In this document: positions 6,420 to 12,183 of the stretch, piece by piece
How positions within the stretch are numbered: the first letter of the stretch is position 1
How the letters are laid out: each line of letters opens with the position of its first letter
From: Pseudomonadota bacterium
GTDB taxonomy: Bacteria; Pseudomonadota; Alphaproteobacteria; Rs-D84
Direction: 5' to 3'
DNA: 12,183 nucleotides
Assembly: GCA_009781955.1 (NCBI GenBank)
Contig: WQUT01000039.1
Coordinates: 1 to 12,183 of the forward strand
The notes under the pieces: model-generated
What the model saw: only the letters and a program-made list of their open reading frames with translations
Told to the model about the DNA's origin: nothing
Database searches by the model: none
Program-made: the position numbers and the translations under genes

Positions 6420-7475
6420 GAACTGCACGTTAAAGCGCGCGCCTATTTCGCCTTTGAACCTTGTCGTATTCACGGAATTCCACTGGCCGTTGTCGGCGGT
6501 GTATTCGGCATACAGCGCCAGCTGTGTATTATCCGTCAGGTTTTTCGCAACCGACAGGCCGAATATGAATTCGTCAAACGCATCGTTCATTCCGGTCGTC
6601 AGTCCGGCAACCAATCCAGGAACAACCAATGACGTTGGCGGCGTCATTTTGGACGGATCCAGGTTGACTTTGGTTATCGTGTGCTCTGCGTGATGTTTCC
6701 AAGTCAGCGCAAAGTTGGTCGTCCATGTCGGCGCGATCTCATACCCCAAATTCAGACCCGTATTCCAGTCCCATGTTTGTTTCAGGTTGACCGAGAACGA
6801 ATCCGGCAGACCGTGCGCGCGGAATACCGACATAGGATAAGGCAAACCCGCAATATTGGTCAGACCGGTCGTGGTGATCCGGGTGTTATCCCCCGGCAGA
6901 GTATACAGGAATTCTGAAAACAGGCCGAATGTAACCTTGTTCTCAAACGTGTGTCCCACGCGCATACCGCCGAACACGCCGTATTGTCCGGTCGTATAGT
7001 TGTTGTAATGAAAGCCGATCCCGGTCGCCGGATTTTTGTTATTCATCGCGTCCATCTTCATCGGCGTAACGCCGCCCAAATGCGCATCGGCGTAAATATC
7101 CAAAACAAACGGCGCGTTATCCTGCAACAGGCGGTATATCAGACCAACGCGGCCTTCGCTCATTCCATTGCGGTCGCCGTCGGGATTCGCGGTGTATCCG
7201 AACGCGCCCTGGACCGCAAAGCGATCCGTGATGCCGACGCCCAGCTGCTCGCGCACGCGCCAGATTGGGAATTGAGCGTCGCCAATCGTGCCGTTATATT
7301 TGTTGATCAGGTTGTTTTCCAGCGTTTTATACATCACGCCCGCGCTGGTTTTGGAATACACGTTCCCGGCCCCCGGCAGATACAGCGGGTTTTCCAGATT
7401 CACAGGCGCGGCATTGGCGACGGCCGGCGCGGATACCAACAGCGCGGCAATGGCCAGTTTGATTGATTTTCTCAT
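6417..7475 (-). CDS. Porin-like outer-membrane beta-barrel protein
   Basis: The product has 352 residues. ATG 7475-7473 is preceded by AAAGGAG (7488-7482) at 6-7 nt. Residues 1-22 are a signal peptide (MRKSIKLAIAALLVSAPAVANA). The rest is a run of alternating aromatic/hydrophobic and polar residues typical of amphipathic strands: VGLIYRLLQ, FVLDIYADAHLG, GVFGGMRVGHTF, FGLFSEFLYTL, TGLNLGYEI, TTNFALTWKHH, FIFGLSVAKNL, QLALYAEYTA. It ends GEIGARFNVQF, the C-terminal Phe signal read by the BAM complex. Barrel proteins of 330-400 residues are common porins or channel proteins. No specific family or substrate can be assigned. Met-, Asn- and Thr-rich loops (for example MKMDAMNNKNP) would face outside. 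The gene is divergent from the helical hypothetical gene at 7717 and convergent with the exported protein at 5651. Confidence 0.87.
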   Translation of the reverse strand: MRKSIKLAIAALLVSAPAVANAAPVNLENPLYLPGAGNVYSKTSAGVMYKTLENNLINKYNGTIGDAQFPIWRVREQLGVGITDRFAVQGAFGYTANPDGDRNGMSEGRVGLIYRLLQDNAPFVLDIYADAHLGGVTPMKMDAMNNKNPATGIGFHYNNYTTGQYGVFGGMRVGHTFENKVTFGLFSEFLYTLPGDNTRITTTGLTNIAGLPYPMSVFRAHGLPDSFSVNLKQTWDWNTGLNLGYEIAPTWTTNFALTWKHHAEHTITKVNLDPSKMTPPTSLVVPGLVAGLTTGMNDAFDEFIFGLSVAKNLTDNTQLALYAEYTADNGQWNSVNTTRFKGEIGARFNVQF

Positions 7476-7504
7476 AAAAGGCTCCTTTGTTTGTTAATAC
7501 CAAC

Positions 7505-7562
7505 CCCCCGTTATCGGCAAGAGCCGGCCGCCGTTCCCGCATCCCCCATTATTGGCAAGAAC
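7505..7562. promoter_or_regulatory. Two 20-bp direct repeats upstream of the porin gene
   Basis: CCCCC(G/A)TTAT(C/T)GGCAAGA(G/A)C occurs at 7505-7524 and 7543-7562, with 17 of 20 positions identical and a 38-bp start-to-start distance. On the minus strand the proximal copy supplies CTTGCCG about 15-16 bp upstream of TATTAA (about 7492-7497), a possible weak promoter for the porin gene. Tandem operators or a duplicated promoter element are both possible. The rest of 7563-7644 shows nothing I can name. Confidence 0.5.
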
Positions 7563-7644
7563 GCGTTTTTATGAACGACTGGGCGAATCGTGCCAAGTTT
7601 TATGAATAAAGTCAAAATATTTCGTGTATATACAGCCGCCCCCC

Positions 7645-7672
7645 TTGAAATAACCCGCGGTCGCATTATAAT
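7645..7672 (+). promoter_or_regulatory. Promoter for the 202-aa helical protein gene
   Basis: TTGAAA (7645-7650), a 16-bp spacer and perfect TATAAT (7667-7672). The leader of about 37 nt contains AAAGGGAGG (7703-7711), 5 nt before ATG 7717. Confidence 0.75.
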
Positions 7673-7716
7673 GTAATGAGCGGGATGGGGACGCTCACGA
7701 ACAAAGGGAGGTCGCC

Positions 7717-8325
7717 ATGGAAAATAAATTACAGCTTTGGATAAACGCCGCCTATCAGACGGCCGCCAAGAATCAAAATTCCAATCCTTTTCAGGTTCGC
7801 GATACGATTGCCCAGGCCGGCCGCGATATGGAATTGCCCGCGAGAGACAAAGAAAAGCTGCGCGGAATATTTCTGGAAACATTCATGGCGCTGGCCGATC
7901 TGCACGACCTGCAGGGCAAGACCATACGCGCCACCAGCCGCGATGCGATGGCGCAACTATCGGAAATCGCAAATGCGTGGGCCGCCAGGAATCAGATGAA
8001 TCCCGCGGCGGAATATCTGGCCGAATACGCGCGCGAACAAATTAAAAAGGGCCAGGAAACCGAATCCAAATATTCCAACGATTTTGACATGGCCGCCCCA
8101 TGGGTGGAAAAAGCGAACGCCCAGCAAAAGCAAAAAATGCAGACAGACGCGACCGCAAAAGTCAAGAAAAGCATGGCGGCGATGGAATCCGAAATATCAA
8201 AGTGGAACGCAAAATTCCAAGCAATTTCCAACAAGGTTGCCATCACAACCGCGCCGCAACCGGGCCCAACGCTCTATAACATGGCTACTGCGGGCTGGTA
8301 TCAGAACGGTCAGATGCGCGCATAA
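7717..8325 (+). CDS. Helical cytoplasmic protein of unknown function (202 aa)
   Basis: The gene has a strong ribosome binding site (AAAGGGAGG), a good promoter and a terminator, so it is a genuine stand-alone gene. The product lacks a signal peptide and membrane spans. It is almost entirely predicted helix, rich in Ala, Gln, Lys and Glu: residues 1-60 (LWINAAYQTAAKN, then DTIAQAGRDMELPARDKEKL), 65-110, and a long amphipathic helix near 130-170 (KANAQQKQKMQTDATAKVKK) that could be a coiled coil. The last 30 residues (TTAPQPGPTLYNMATAGWYQ) look disordered. No catalytic motif or known family is recognised. A structural or partner-binding role is possible but not shown. It is divergent from the porin gene and convergent with glyQS. 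Confidence 0.8.
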   Translation: MENKLQLWINAAYQTAAKNQNSNPFQVRDTIAQAGRDMELPARDKEKLRGIFLETFMALADLHDLQGKTIRATSRDAMAQLSEIANAWAARNQMNPAAEYLAEYAREQIKKGQETESKYSNDFDMAAPWVEKANAQQKQKMQTDATAKVKKSMAAMESEISKWNAKFQAISNKVAITTAPQPGPTLYNMATAGWYQNGQMRA

Positions 8326-8350
8326 AAAATCCCCAAAACGGGGATTTTTA
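8325..8350 (+). terminator. Shared bidirectional terminator between convergent genes
   Basis: AAAAATCCCC (8325-8334) pairs with GGGGATTTTT (8340-8349) around an AAAAC loop. It starts on the last base of the upstream stop codon and ends 2 bp from the glyQS stop at 8352-8354, so it can serve both genes. Confidence 0.9.
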
Positions 8351-8351
8351 T

Positions 8352-9710
8352 TTAACCGATTATTTCTTTTACTTTCTTTGGCACGTCGGTAATCGGAATG
8401 CGGATTTGGGACATGTCGTCGCGCATGCGCAGCGTCACCATCTTGTCTTCCAGCGTCTGATGGTCAACCGTTATGCAAATCGGCGTTCCGATTTCATCAT
8501 GGCGGCGATAGTTCTTGCCAATGTTTCCGCTGTTTTCCGTCTCTATCCGGCCGATGCCAAGCGCGCGTAAATCCGCGACGATTTTTTCGGCCGCCGTCAA
8601 CAGTTCCGGAACATTGCGCGCCAGCGGAATCACCGCGGCCTTGACCGGCGCCAGTTTCGGTTTTAATTTCAAGACCACGCGGGATTTGCCGTCGCCTAAA
8701 TCCTCTGCCGCATACGCGTTCAGCATCACGGCCAGCATCGCGCGATTCACGCCCATCGCCGTTTCTACGACACAGGGCAGAAAGCTCTCGCCCGTTTGCG
8801 GATCGCTGTAAGACAGTTTCGCCGTGCTGTCCGTATTTTTCTGAACCGTCGCCGCGATCGCGAACTCATCCTGGGACTTTGTATGCGACCCCAGGTCAAA
8901 GTCTTGGCGGTTGTGTATTCCTTCCACTTCGTCAAATCCGTCTGGGAATTCGTATTCTATATCCGCCGCGGCCTTTGCATAGTGCGCCAGTTTTTCATGC
9001 GGCTGAAACCGGAATTTTTCGCGCGGAATTCCCAGCGCGTTCACCCACCAGTCCAGGCGGATCTGTTTCCACTTTTCCCACCAATCCATGTCGGTGCCGG
9101 GCCTTACAAAGTATTGCATTTCCGCCTGTTCAAACTCTCGCATTCTGAATACGAATCCGCGCGGAGAAATCTCGTTCCGGAACGCCTTGCCGATCTGGAC
9201 AATTCCGAACGGCAACTTGTGCGGTACCGAATCCAGAATATTTTTGAAATTGGTATAAGTCGTCGTCGCGGTTTCCGGACGCAGGTATGCGTTCACCGCG
9301 CCATCCGCGGTCGCGCCGATGCTCAGCCCCATCATCAGCATATACGGCCGCGGGGCGGTCAAATCCGCTCCGCCGCAGGCGTCGCATTTTGCCGGGTCTT
9401 TCATCTTGTCTTGACGCATGCGGTTCCCGCATTTCTTGCATTCCACCAATGCGTCCGAAAATCCGCCCTCGTGCCCCGAATATTTCCAGAGAAGACGGTT
9501 GGAAATCAGCGCGGCGTCCAAACCCTCTATATCATCGCGCTGGTAAACCATGGCGTCCCACCAGGTTTCCCGGATATTTTTCATCAATTCCACGCCATAA
9601 GGGCCGTAATCATAGGTGCCGCCCAGGCCGCCGTAAATCTCGGACCCCGTGAATATAAATCCGCGGCGTTTGCAAAGCGCGACAATATCGTTGATCGTGG
9701 TGGCTGGCAT
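8352..9710 (-). CDS. glyQS: Glycine--tRNA ligase, dimeric (alpha2) type
   Basis: The product has 452 residues and starts at ATG 9710-9708, preceded by AAAGGAAT. It attaches glycine to tRNA-Gly in the cytoplasm as a homodimeric class II synthetase. Visible hallmarks in order: GGLGGTYDYGPYG (residues 27-39); a four-Cys zinc ribbon C91-x2-C94 and C109-x2-C112; LRPETA (143-148); motif 2 FRNEISPRGFVFRMREFEQAE (177-197, Arg178 and Arg191 in the ATP site); and motif 3 VVETAMGVNRAMLAVML (314-330, with the invariant Arg333-equivalent at 323). The anticodon-binding HGTP domain (about 350-452) contains GRIETENSGNIGKNYRRHDEIG. Length is normal for compact bacterial alpha2 enzymes. Most Proteobacteria use the unrelated alpha2-beta2 GlyQ/GlyS enzyme, so this type is notable here. 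The gene shares a terminator with the convergent 202-aa protein gene and lies downstream of the ferredoxin gene on the same strand. Confidence 0.96.
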   Translation of the reverse strand: MPATTINDIVALCKRRGFIFTGSEIYGGLGGTYDYGPYGVELMKNIRETWWDAMVYQRDDIEGLDAALISNRLLWKYSGHEGGFSDALVECKKCGNRMRQDKMKDPAKCDACGGADLTAPRPYMLMMGLSIGATADGAVNAYLRPETATTTYTNFKNILDSVPHKLPFGIVQIGKAFRNEISPRGFVFRMREFEQAEMQYFVRPGTDMDWWEKWKQIRLDWWVNALGIPREKFRFQPHEKLAHYAKAAADIEYEFPDGFDEVEGIHNRQDFDLGSHTKSQDEFAIAATVQKNTDSTAKLSYSDPQTGESFLPCVVETAMGVNRAMLAVMLNAYAAEDLGDGKSRVVLKLKPKLAPVKAAVIPLARNVPELLTAAEKIVADLRALGIGRIETENSGNIGKNYRRHDEIGTPICITVDHQTLEDKMVTLRMRDDMSQIRIPITDVPKKVKEIIG

Positions 9711-9743
9711 GGGTATTCCTTTTTTTGCAAAGCAAATTTTATC

Positions 9744-9749
9744 ATTATA
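9744..9749 (-). promoter_or_regulatory. Candidate -10 box for glyQS
   Basis: A perfect TATAAT on the minus strand lies about 34 nt upstream of the start codon, in an AT-rich stretch. No convincing -35 box sits 16-18 bp further up; an alternative pairing is TTGATT with TAAAAT slightly closer to the gene. It suggests that glyQS is transcribed independently of the ferredoxin gene. Confidence 0.4.
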
Positions 9750-9774
9750 AAATGCAAAATCAATCGCAAAATAC

Positions 9775-9797
9775 AGGGGCAGATAATATCTGCCCCT
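9775..9797. repeat. Diverged copy of the GTAGGGGC palindrome
   Basis: The arms AGGGGCAGAT (9775-9784) and ATCTGCCCCT (9788-9797) flank AAT. Compared with the perfect palindromes at 2966 and 12118, the outer GGGGCA/TGCCCC blocks are kept and the AT centre differs. Read on the minus strand it stands 21 bp after the ferredoxin stop codon and is followed by GTATTTT, so it may terminate that gene. Confidence 0.75.
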
Positions 9798-9818
9798 ACG
9801 ATCCCCCGTCGCATTACT

Positions 9819-10046
9819 TTACGCCGGTTTTGATGCGGCGGGGGCCGGCGCGGGTTGCGGCGCGGCGGGGATATCGCGGGCGATTGCGCCGACCGGGCAG
9901 ACCGCGGCGCACATGCCGCAGTCTATGCACTTGGACGGGTCAATTACGCACTTGCCGCCGTCCGGCGACGATATTGTCATTTGCGGGCACACGCCCATAC
10001 AGGCGTGACAGCCGATGCAGATATTCGGATTTATTTTATGTGGCAT
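9819..10046 (-). CDS. 2[4Fe-4S] ferredoxin with Ala/Pro tail
   Basis: The product has 75 residues. It is a small cytoplasmic electron carrier holding two [4Fe-4S] clusters. Both cluster motifs are complete: CIGCHACMGVCP (residues 10-21) and CIDCGMCAAVCP (residues 40-51). Each is C-x2-C-x2-C-x3-C-P, the standard clostridial-type arrangement in which the fourth Cys of each motif ligates the other cluster. After GAIARD the protein ends in about 18 residues rich in Ala and Pro (PAAPQPAPAPAASKPA), an unusual flexible tail that the cluster fold does not need. The ribosome binding site is weak (AGTGAG near the start). It lies 88 bp downstream of the BI-1 gene on the same strand, with an inverted repeat between. 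The redox partner cannot be told from this window. Confidence 0.92.
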   Translation of the reverse strand: MPHKINPNICIGCHACMGVCPQMTISSPDGGKCVIDPSKCIDCGMCAAVCPVGAIARDIPAAPQPAPAPAASKPA

Positions 10047-10066
10047 TTTTACTCACTTCGTTCGTA

Positions 10067-10131
10067 GGCACTGGGCACTAGGCATTAGTTGCGGCATTTT
10101 CACTAGTGCCTAACGCCTAGTGCCCAATGCC
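10067..10131. repeat. Inverted repeat of degenerate 14-bp words between BI-1 and ferredoxin genes
   Basis: The left arm 10067-10088 and right arm 10110-10131 are reverse complements at 20 of 22 positions, with a 21-nt centre. The right side contains two tandem words, AGTGCCTAACGCCT and AGTGCCCAATGCCC. It starts 3 bp beyond the BI-1 stop codon in the direction of transcription, and could act as a terminator or RNA-stabilising hairpin. There is no clean U-tract. Confidence 0.85.
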
Positions 10132-10134
10132 CGG

Positions 10135-10884
10135 TTATCTGCGGTTAAGCAGCGACAGAATATACTGGAACATCGCGATGAACGAGATATACAGGTGCAG
10201 CGCGCCCAATATCGCCAGCTGGTTTTTTTGCTCGTCCGTGCCGCCGGCGGTCGCGTATGCATTCTTCAAGAACTGCATGTCATATGCCGTGAACAGCGCG
10301 AATATAATCACGCCGATAACGGCGACGATCGTTCCGAATGTGCCGCCCGTCAGCATCGGCCAGATGAACGACGCCACGCCGACCAGCACCAGGCCGATCA
10401 TCCCTATGAACAGAAATACGCCCAGAAAGCCAAGATTCCTGCTGGTTTTATATCCGAACAGCGCCATGCATCCGAACATTACCGCGGCGATTACGAACGC
10501 TTGCAGCACCGACCACGGATTGGTTGATAATGCAAAGAACACCAGCGGCATTATCACGAATCCCATCAGGACGGCATAAACCGCCAGCAGCAGTCCGCCG
10601 ATCGCCGGCCGCATGGAAAACGCGCGAACCTGGGCGAATATGGACAGTCCGAATCCGCCGAACATGACGATGTAAAACAGCGGGGTCAGGCCGGTGACAT
10701 AGCCGTCCGCGCTGATATTAAACGCCAGGCTCGTCCCCCACATCATGGTCGCATAGGTGGACACGGCGGTCAGCAGAATCGCCCCGAACATCAGCGCGAA
10801 TATGCGTTGCAGATACATGCCCAGTCCGTCGTTTCCGGCCCGGGCCGGCGCGGTCTGGGCGGGATTGGATTTTTTCGGGACCAT
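10135..10884 (-). CDS. BAX inhibitor-1 (YccA/YbhL-type) family membrane protein
   Basis: The product has 249 residues from ATG 10884-10882, chosen because AAAAAGGAG lies 7 nt upstream. The frame stays open for 37 more codons but that extension covers the promoter. About seven hydrophobic spans follow a short charged N-terminus: roughly 25-48, 65-87, 93-112, 115-120 with 126-146, 151-174, 182-201 and 224-245. Family marks are FGYKTSRNLG (143-151), FTAYDMQFLK (198-207) with Asp202 in the conserved membrane acidic site, and the final span ALHLYISFIAMFQYILSLL. Bacterial homologues such as B. subtilis YetJ are pH-sensitive calcium leak channels, and E. coli YccA modulates FtsH. Which role applies here is not shown. 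The gene is divergent from lgt and upstream of the ferredoxin gene. Confidence 0.93.
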   Translation of the reverse strand: MVPKKSNPAQTAPARAGNDGLGMYLQRIFALMFGAILLTAVSTYATMMWGTSLAFNISADGYVTGLTPLFYIVMFGGFGLSIFAQVRAFSMRPAIGGLLLAVYAVLMGFVIMPLVFFALSTNPWSVLQAFVIAAVMFGCMALFGYKTSRNLGFLGVFLFIGMIGLVLVGVASFIWPMLTGGTFGTIVAVIGVIIFALFTAYDMQFLKNAYATAGGTDEQKNQLAILGALHLYISFIAMFQYILSLLNRR

Positions 10885-10914
10885 AATTTTCTCCTTTTTA
10901 TTTCGGTTGAATAA

Positions 10915-10943
10915 TATATAATAGAACGGAACATATAAATCAA
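10915..10943 (-). promoter_or_regulatory. Promoter for the BI-1 gene
   Basis: On the minus strand, TTGATT (10943-10938), a 17-bp spacer and TATATA (10920-10915). The leader would be about 25 nt. The same AT-rich patch contains TATAAT on the plus strand (10917-10922), so a back-to-back promoter for lgt is possible, but it has no good -35 box. Confidence 0.6.
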
Positions 10944-11003
10944 GGAATAAAAAACTGTATGCCCATCCCGATTTTCGGGGTGACGATGTCGCCAAGAAAA
11001 TCT

Positions 11004-11027
11004 ACCCCTTCTGCGGAGGGGAATTCG
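11004..11027 (+). repeat. Short fragment of the 237-bp palindrome family
   Basis: CCCCTTCTGCGGAGGGGAATT matches the inner block at 331-351 (CCCCTTCTGCGAAGGGGAATT) with one change, and is preceded by CTA as in the CTACCCC word of that element. It forms a small hairpin in the leader of lgt, 30 bp before its start codon. Confidence 0.6.
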
Positions 11028-11056
11028 CCCATCAATAAATCCAGAAAGGAACCAAA

Positions 11057-12031
11057 ATGCCGATAATAATCCATCCCATATCCCCCGTCGCCATAGATCT
11101 GTTCGGGCTGCAAATACGCTGGTATGCGATCGCATATATCGCCGCGTTCATAATCGGATATTGGCTGATAAAAAAGTTAGCGCAATCAAATACCCCCATC
11201 CAAGATTTTCTAACGCGCAAAACAAGCGCGCAAGAAAATCTTGTTTGTCATTCCCGCGCAGGCGGGAACCGCCCCACAGGGGGGCAGGAAAAAAAGTTCT
11301 GGGACGATTTGCTGGCGGCGGTGATTCTGGGCGTCATTATCGGCGGGCGGATGGGATACGTATTGTTCTATAACCTGCCCTTTTTCATTGCGCATCCGTT
11401 GGAGATATTTATGGTCTGGCACGGCGGGATGTCTTTCCACGGCGGATTGCTGGGGGTTATCGTTGCTGTATTTTTGTTCGCAAAGCGAACAAAAATACAG
11501 AAACAGAGTTTAGAGCTGAGAGTTAAGAGTTCAGATAAAAAACAAAATGCCCCCACTATCCGCCATCGGGTCCAAAATGCTTTCAGCATTTTGGACCCGA
11601 TGGCGGTTGTCGCGCCGATAGGGCTGTTCTTTGGGCGCATAGCGAATTTTATAAATATGGAGGTCATGGGCCGCGCAACCGACGGACCGCTGGGCGTTGT
11701 GTTCGTTGATACCGACGGCACGCCTATCGGCGATGCCGTGGCGCGATACCCCAGCCCGTTGTTAGAGGCGGGACTAGAAGGCGTTCTGCTATTCCTGATA
11801 ATGTTCGCGTTGTGGCGTTGGACGCGCATGGGCAAACGCGCGGGCGCGCTGTCCGGGGCGTTCGCAATGTTTTATGCGGTGTTTAGAATTATCGCGGAAC
11901 TATTCCGCCAGCCGGATGTTCAGCTGGGATTTTTAACCGGCTGGGGGCTGACGATGGGACAGTTGCTGTCCGGCATAATGTTTATCGCCGGCGCAGTCGT
12001 GTTGGCAATGGCGTATCGCAAACGCGGATAA
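11057..12031 (+). CDS. lgt: Prolipoprotein diacylglyceryl transferase with two in-frame insertions
   Basis: The product has 324 residues. Lgt moves diacylglycerol from phosphatidylglycerol to the lipobox Cys of prelipoproteins in the inner membrane, the first step of lipoprotein maturation. ATG 11057 follows AAAGGA at 6 nt. Hallmarks: RWYAIAY (Tyr23, E. coli Tyr26), GGRMGYVLFYN (96-106), WHGGMSFHGG (121-130), the Lgt signature GRIANFINMEVMG (193-205) with Arg194, Asn197 and Glu202, and ELFRQPD (281-287). Compared with E. coli Lgt, the first cytoplasmic loop is about 28 residues longer (within 48-78) and the loop after FAKRTK about 27 longer (within 147-177). Both extra segments coincide with palindromic DNA. 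The usual HPSQLYEA motif reads YPSPLLEA (231-238). All membrane segments and most key residues remain, so the enzyme is probably active. Alternatively it is a decaying allele; the intact frame argues against that. Confidence 0.95.
   Translation: MPIIIHPISPVAIDLFGLQIRWYAIAYIAAFIIGYWLIKKLAQSNTPIQDFLTRKTSAQENLVCHSRAGGNRPTGGQEKKFWDDLLAAVILGVIIGGRMGYVLFYNLPFFIAHPLEIFMVWHGGMSFHGGLLGVIVAVFLFAKRTKIQKQSLELRVKSSDKKQNAPTIRHRVQNAFSILDPMAVVAPIGLFFGRIANFINMEVMGRATDGPLGVVFVDTDGTPIGDAVARYPSPLLEAGLEGVLLFLIMFALWRWTRMGKRAGALSGAFAMFYAVFRIIAELFRQPDVQLGFLTGWGLTMGQLLSGIMFIAGAVVLAMAYRKRG
11201..11284. repeat. Palindromic repeat inserted in lgt (first loop)
   Basis: There are three hairpins in a row. CAAGATTTTCTAACGCGC (11201-11218) pairs with 11226-11243 at 16 of 18 positions. 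TTCCCGC (11251-11257) pairs with GCGGGAA (11262-11268). GCCCC (11271-11275) pairs with GGGGC. The middle one translates as CHSRAGGN, the familiar product of a palindromic repeat scattered through many proteobacterial genomes. The ATTCCC-N8-GGGAAC layout resembles neisserial dRS3. The net effect on Lgt is extra residues with no frameshift. Confidence 0.8.
11462..11606. repeat. Two facing palindromes bounding a 55-bp insert in lgt (second loop)
   Basis: Hairpin one: 11466-11481 pairs perfectly with 11485-11500 around AAA, and extends to 19 of 20 matches (11462-11504). Hairpin two: 11560-11581 pairs perfectly over 22 bp with 11585-11606 around TTC. Between them, 11505-11559 starts with AGAGTT-type tandem words. 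The outer arm of hairpin two encodes conserved Lgt sequence (ILDPMA) and its inner arm encodes unconserved residues (IRHRVQNAF), so the inner arm looks like an inverted copy of host coding DNA. Confidence 0.9.
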
Positions 12032-12057
12032 AAATCCCGCCGATGGCGGGATTTTTT
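12030..12057 (+). terminator. Intrinsic terminator of lgt
   Basis: AAAAATCCCGCC (12030-12041) pairs perfectly with GGCGGGATTTTT (12045-12056) around GAT. The stem includes two bases of the stop codon. Confidence 0.93.
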
Positions 12058-12061
12058 GGTA

Positions 12062-12087
12062 GTTGGTGGTTAGTGCTGGTGGCTGGT
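12062..12087 (+). repeat. Two copies of the 13-bp minisatellite unit behind lgt
   Basis: GTTGGTGGTTAGT (two differences from the unit) is followed by an exact GCTGGTGGCTGGT. It begins 5 bp after the lgt terminator, in transcript sense, as in the other two sites. Confidence 0.85.
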
Positions 12088-12117
12088 GTTTGTGAGTGCT
12101 CTTTCCCGGGGAATTAT

Positions 12118-12145
12118 GTAGGGGCAAATAATTATTTGCCCCTAC
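12118..12145. repeat. Perfect 28-bp palindrome (second copy of GTAGGGGC family)
   Basis: Identical to the core of the palindrome at 2966-2995: GTAGGGGCAAATAA joined to its exact reverse complement. A further GTAGGGGC word at 12160-12167 starts another, different repeat (GCGCCGCCC) that runs into the window end. Confidence 0.92.
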
Positions 12146-12183
12146 GTCCGAACCCATTTGTAGGGGCGCCGCCCATCCACAGA

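Noticed and set aside
6065..6632. Overlapping open frames rich in WWLVLVAGAGG or QPPAPTTS on both strands
   Set aside because: They are translations of the 13-bp minisatellite, which lacks stops in any frame; no start signals or conserved domains.
7511..7882. 123-codon minus-strand frame
   Set aside because: It crosses the intergenic promoter region and overlaps the 202-aa gene in antisense; composition is Arg/Pro-rich and has no motif.
8796..9833. 345-codon plus-strand frame
   Set aside because: Wholly antisense to glyQS, which has all family motifs; no promoter or ribosome binding site.
10120..10579. Two plus-strand frames opposite the BI-1 gene
   Set aside because: Antisense shadows of a seven-span membrane protein with clear family motifs.
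10885..10995. 37-codon upstream extension of the BI-1 protein
   Set aside because: It would cover the promoter and the AAAAAGGAG ribosome binding site just ahead of ATG 10884.

Overview
The window looks like part of a small, compact, moderately GC-rich genome of a Gram-negative bacterium. An alphaproteobacterium of the gut-associated or reduced-genome kind is my best guess. It carries a beta-barrel outer-membrane protein ending in Phe, several Sec signal peptides, an Lgt lipoprotein enzyme and a BAX-inhibitor-1 family membrane protein. The placement is inference from protein style only; no rRNA or tRNA gene is present.

Layout, left to right: the 3' end of rph (RNase PH, + strand); a 237-bp giant quasi-palindrome ending against a near-consensus promoter; a large secreted protein with seven cysteine-rich repeats (+); a terminator and a perfect 30-bp palindrome; a convergent single-pass membrane protein with a Lys/Glu-rich linker and a possible degenerate J-domain (-); a divergent gene for a small secreted protein (+); a 364-bp repeat island holding a 13-bp minisatellite and nested inverted repeats; a porin-like outer-membrane protein (-); a divergent helical hypothetical protein (+); convergent glyQS (dimeric-type glycyl-tRNA synthetase, -); a 2[4Fe-4S] ferredoxin and a BAX-inhibitor-1 protein (both -); and a divergent lgt (+) carrying two palindromic in-frame insertions.

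The proteins do not form one pathway. Most genes have their own promoter, and the terminator hairpin usually begins at or inside the stop codon. rph and glyQS are housekeeping RNA and translation genes. The other proteins are mostly envelope components: two exported proteins of unknown role, one inner-membrane protein, one outer-membrane barrel, BI-1 and Lgt.

The most distinctive feature is the repeat load. Short tandem words (13, about 14 and about 15 bp) occur as inverted pairs. The 13-bp word lies directly behind three separate intrinsic terminators, each time in the sense orientation of the transcript. Palindromes with 3-nt loops have also been accommodated in frame inside lgt.
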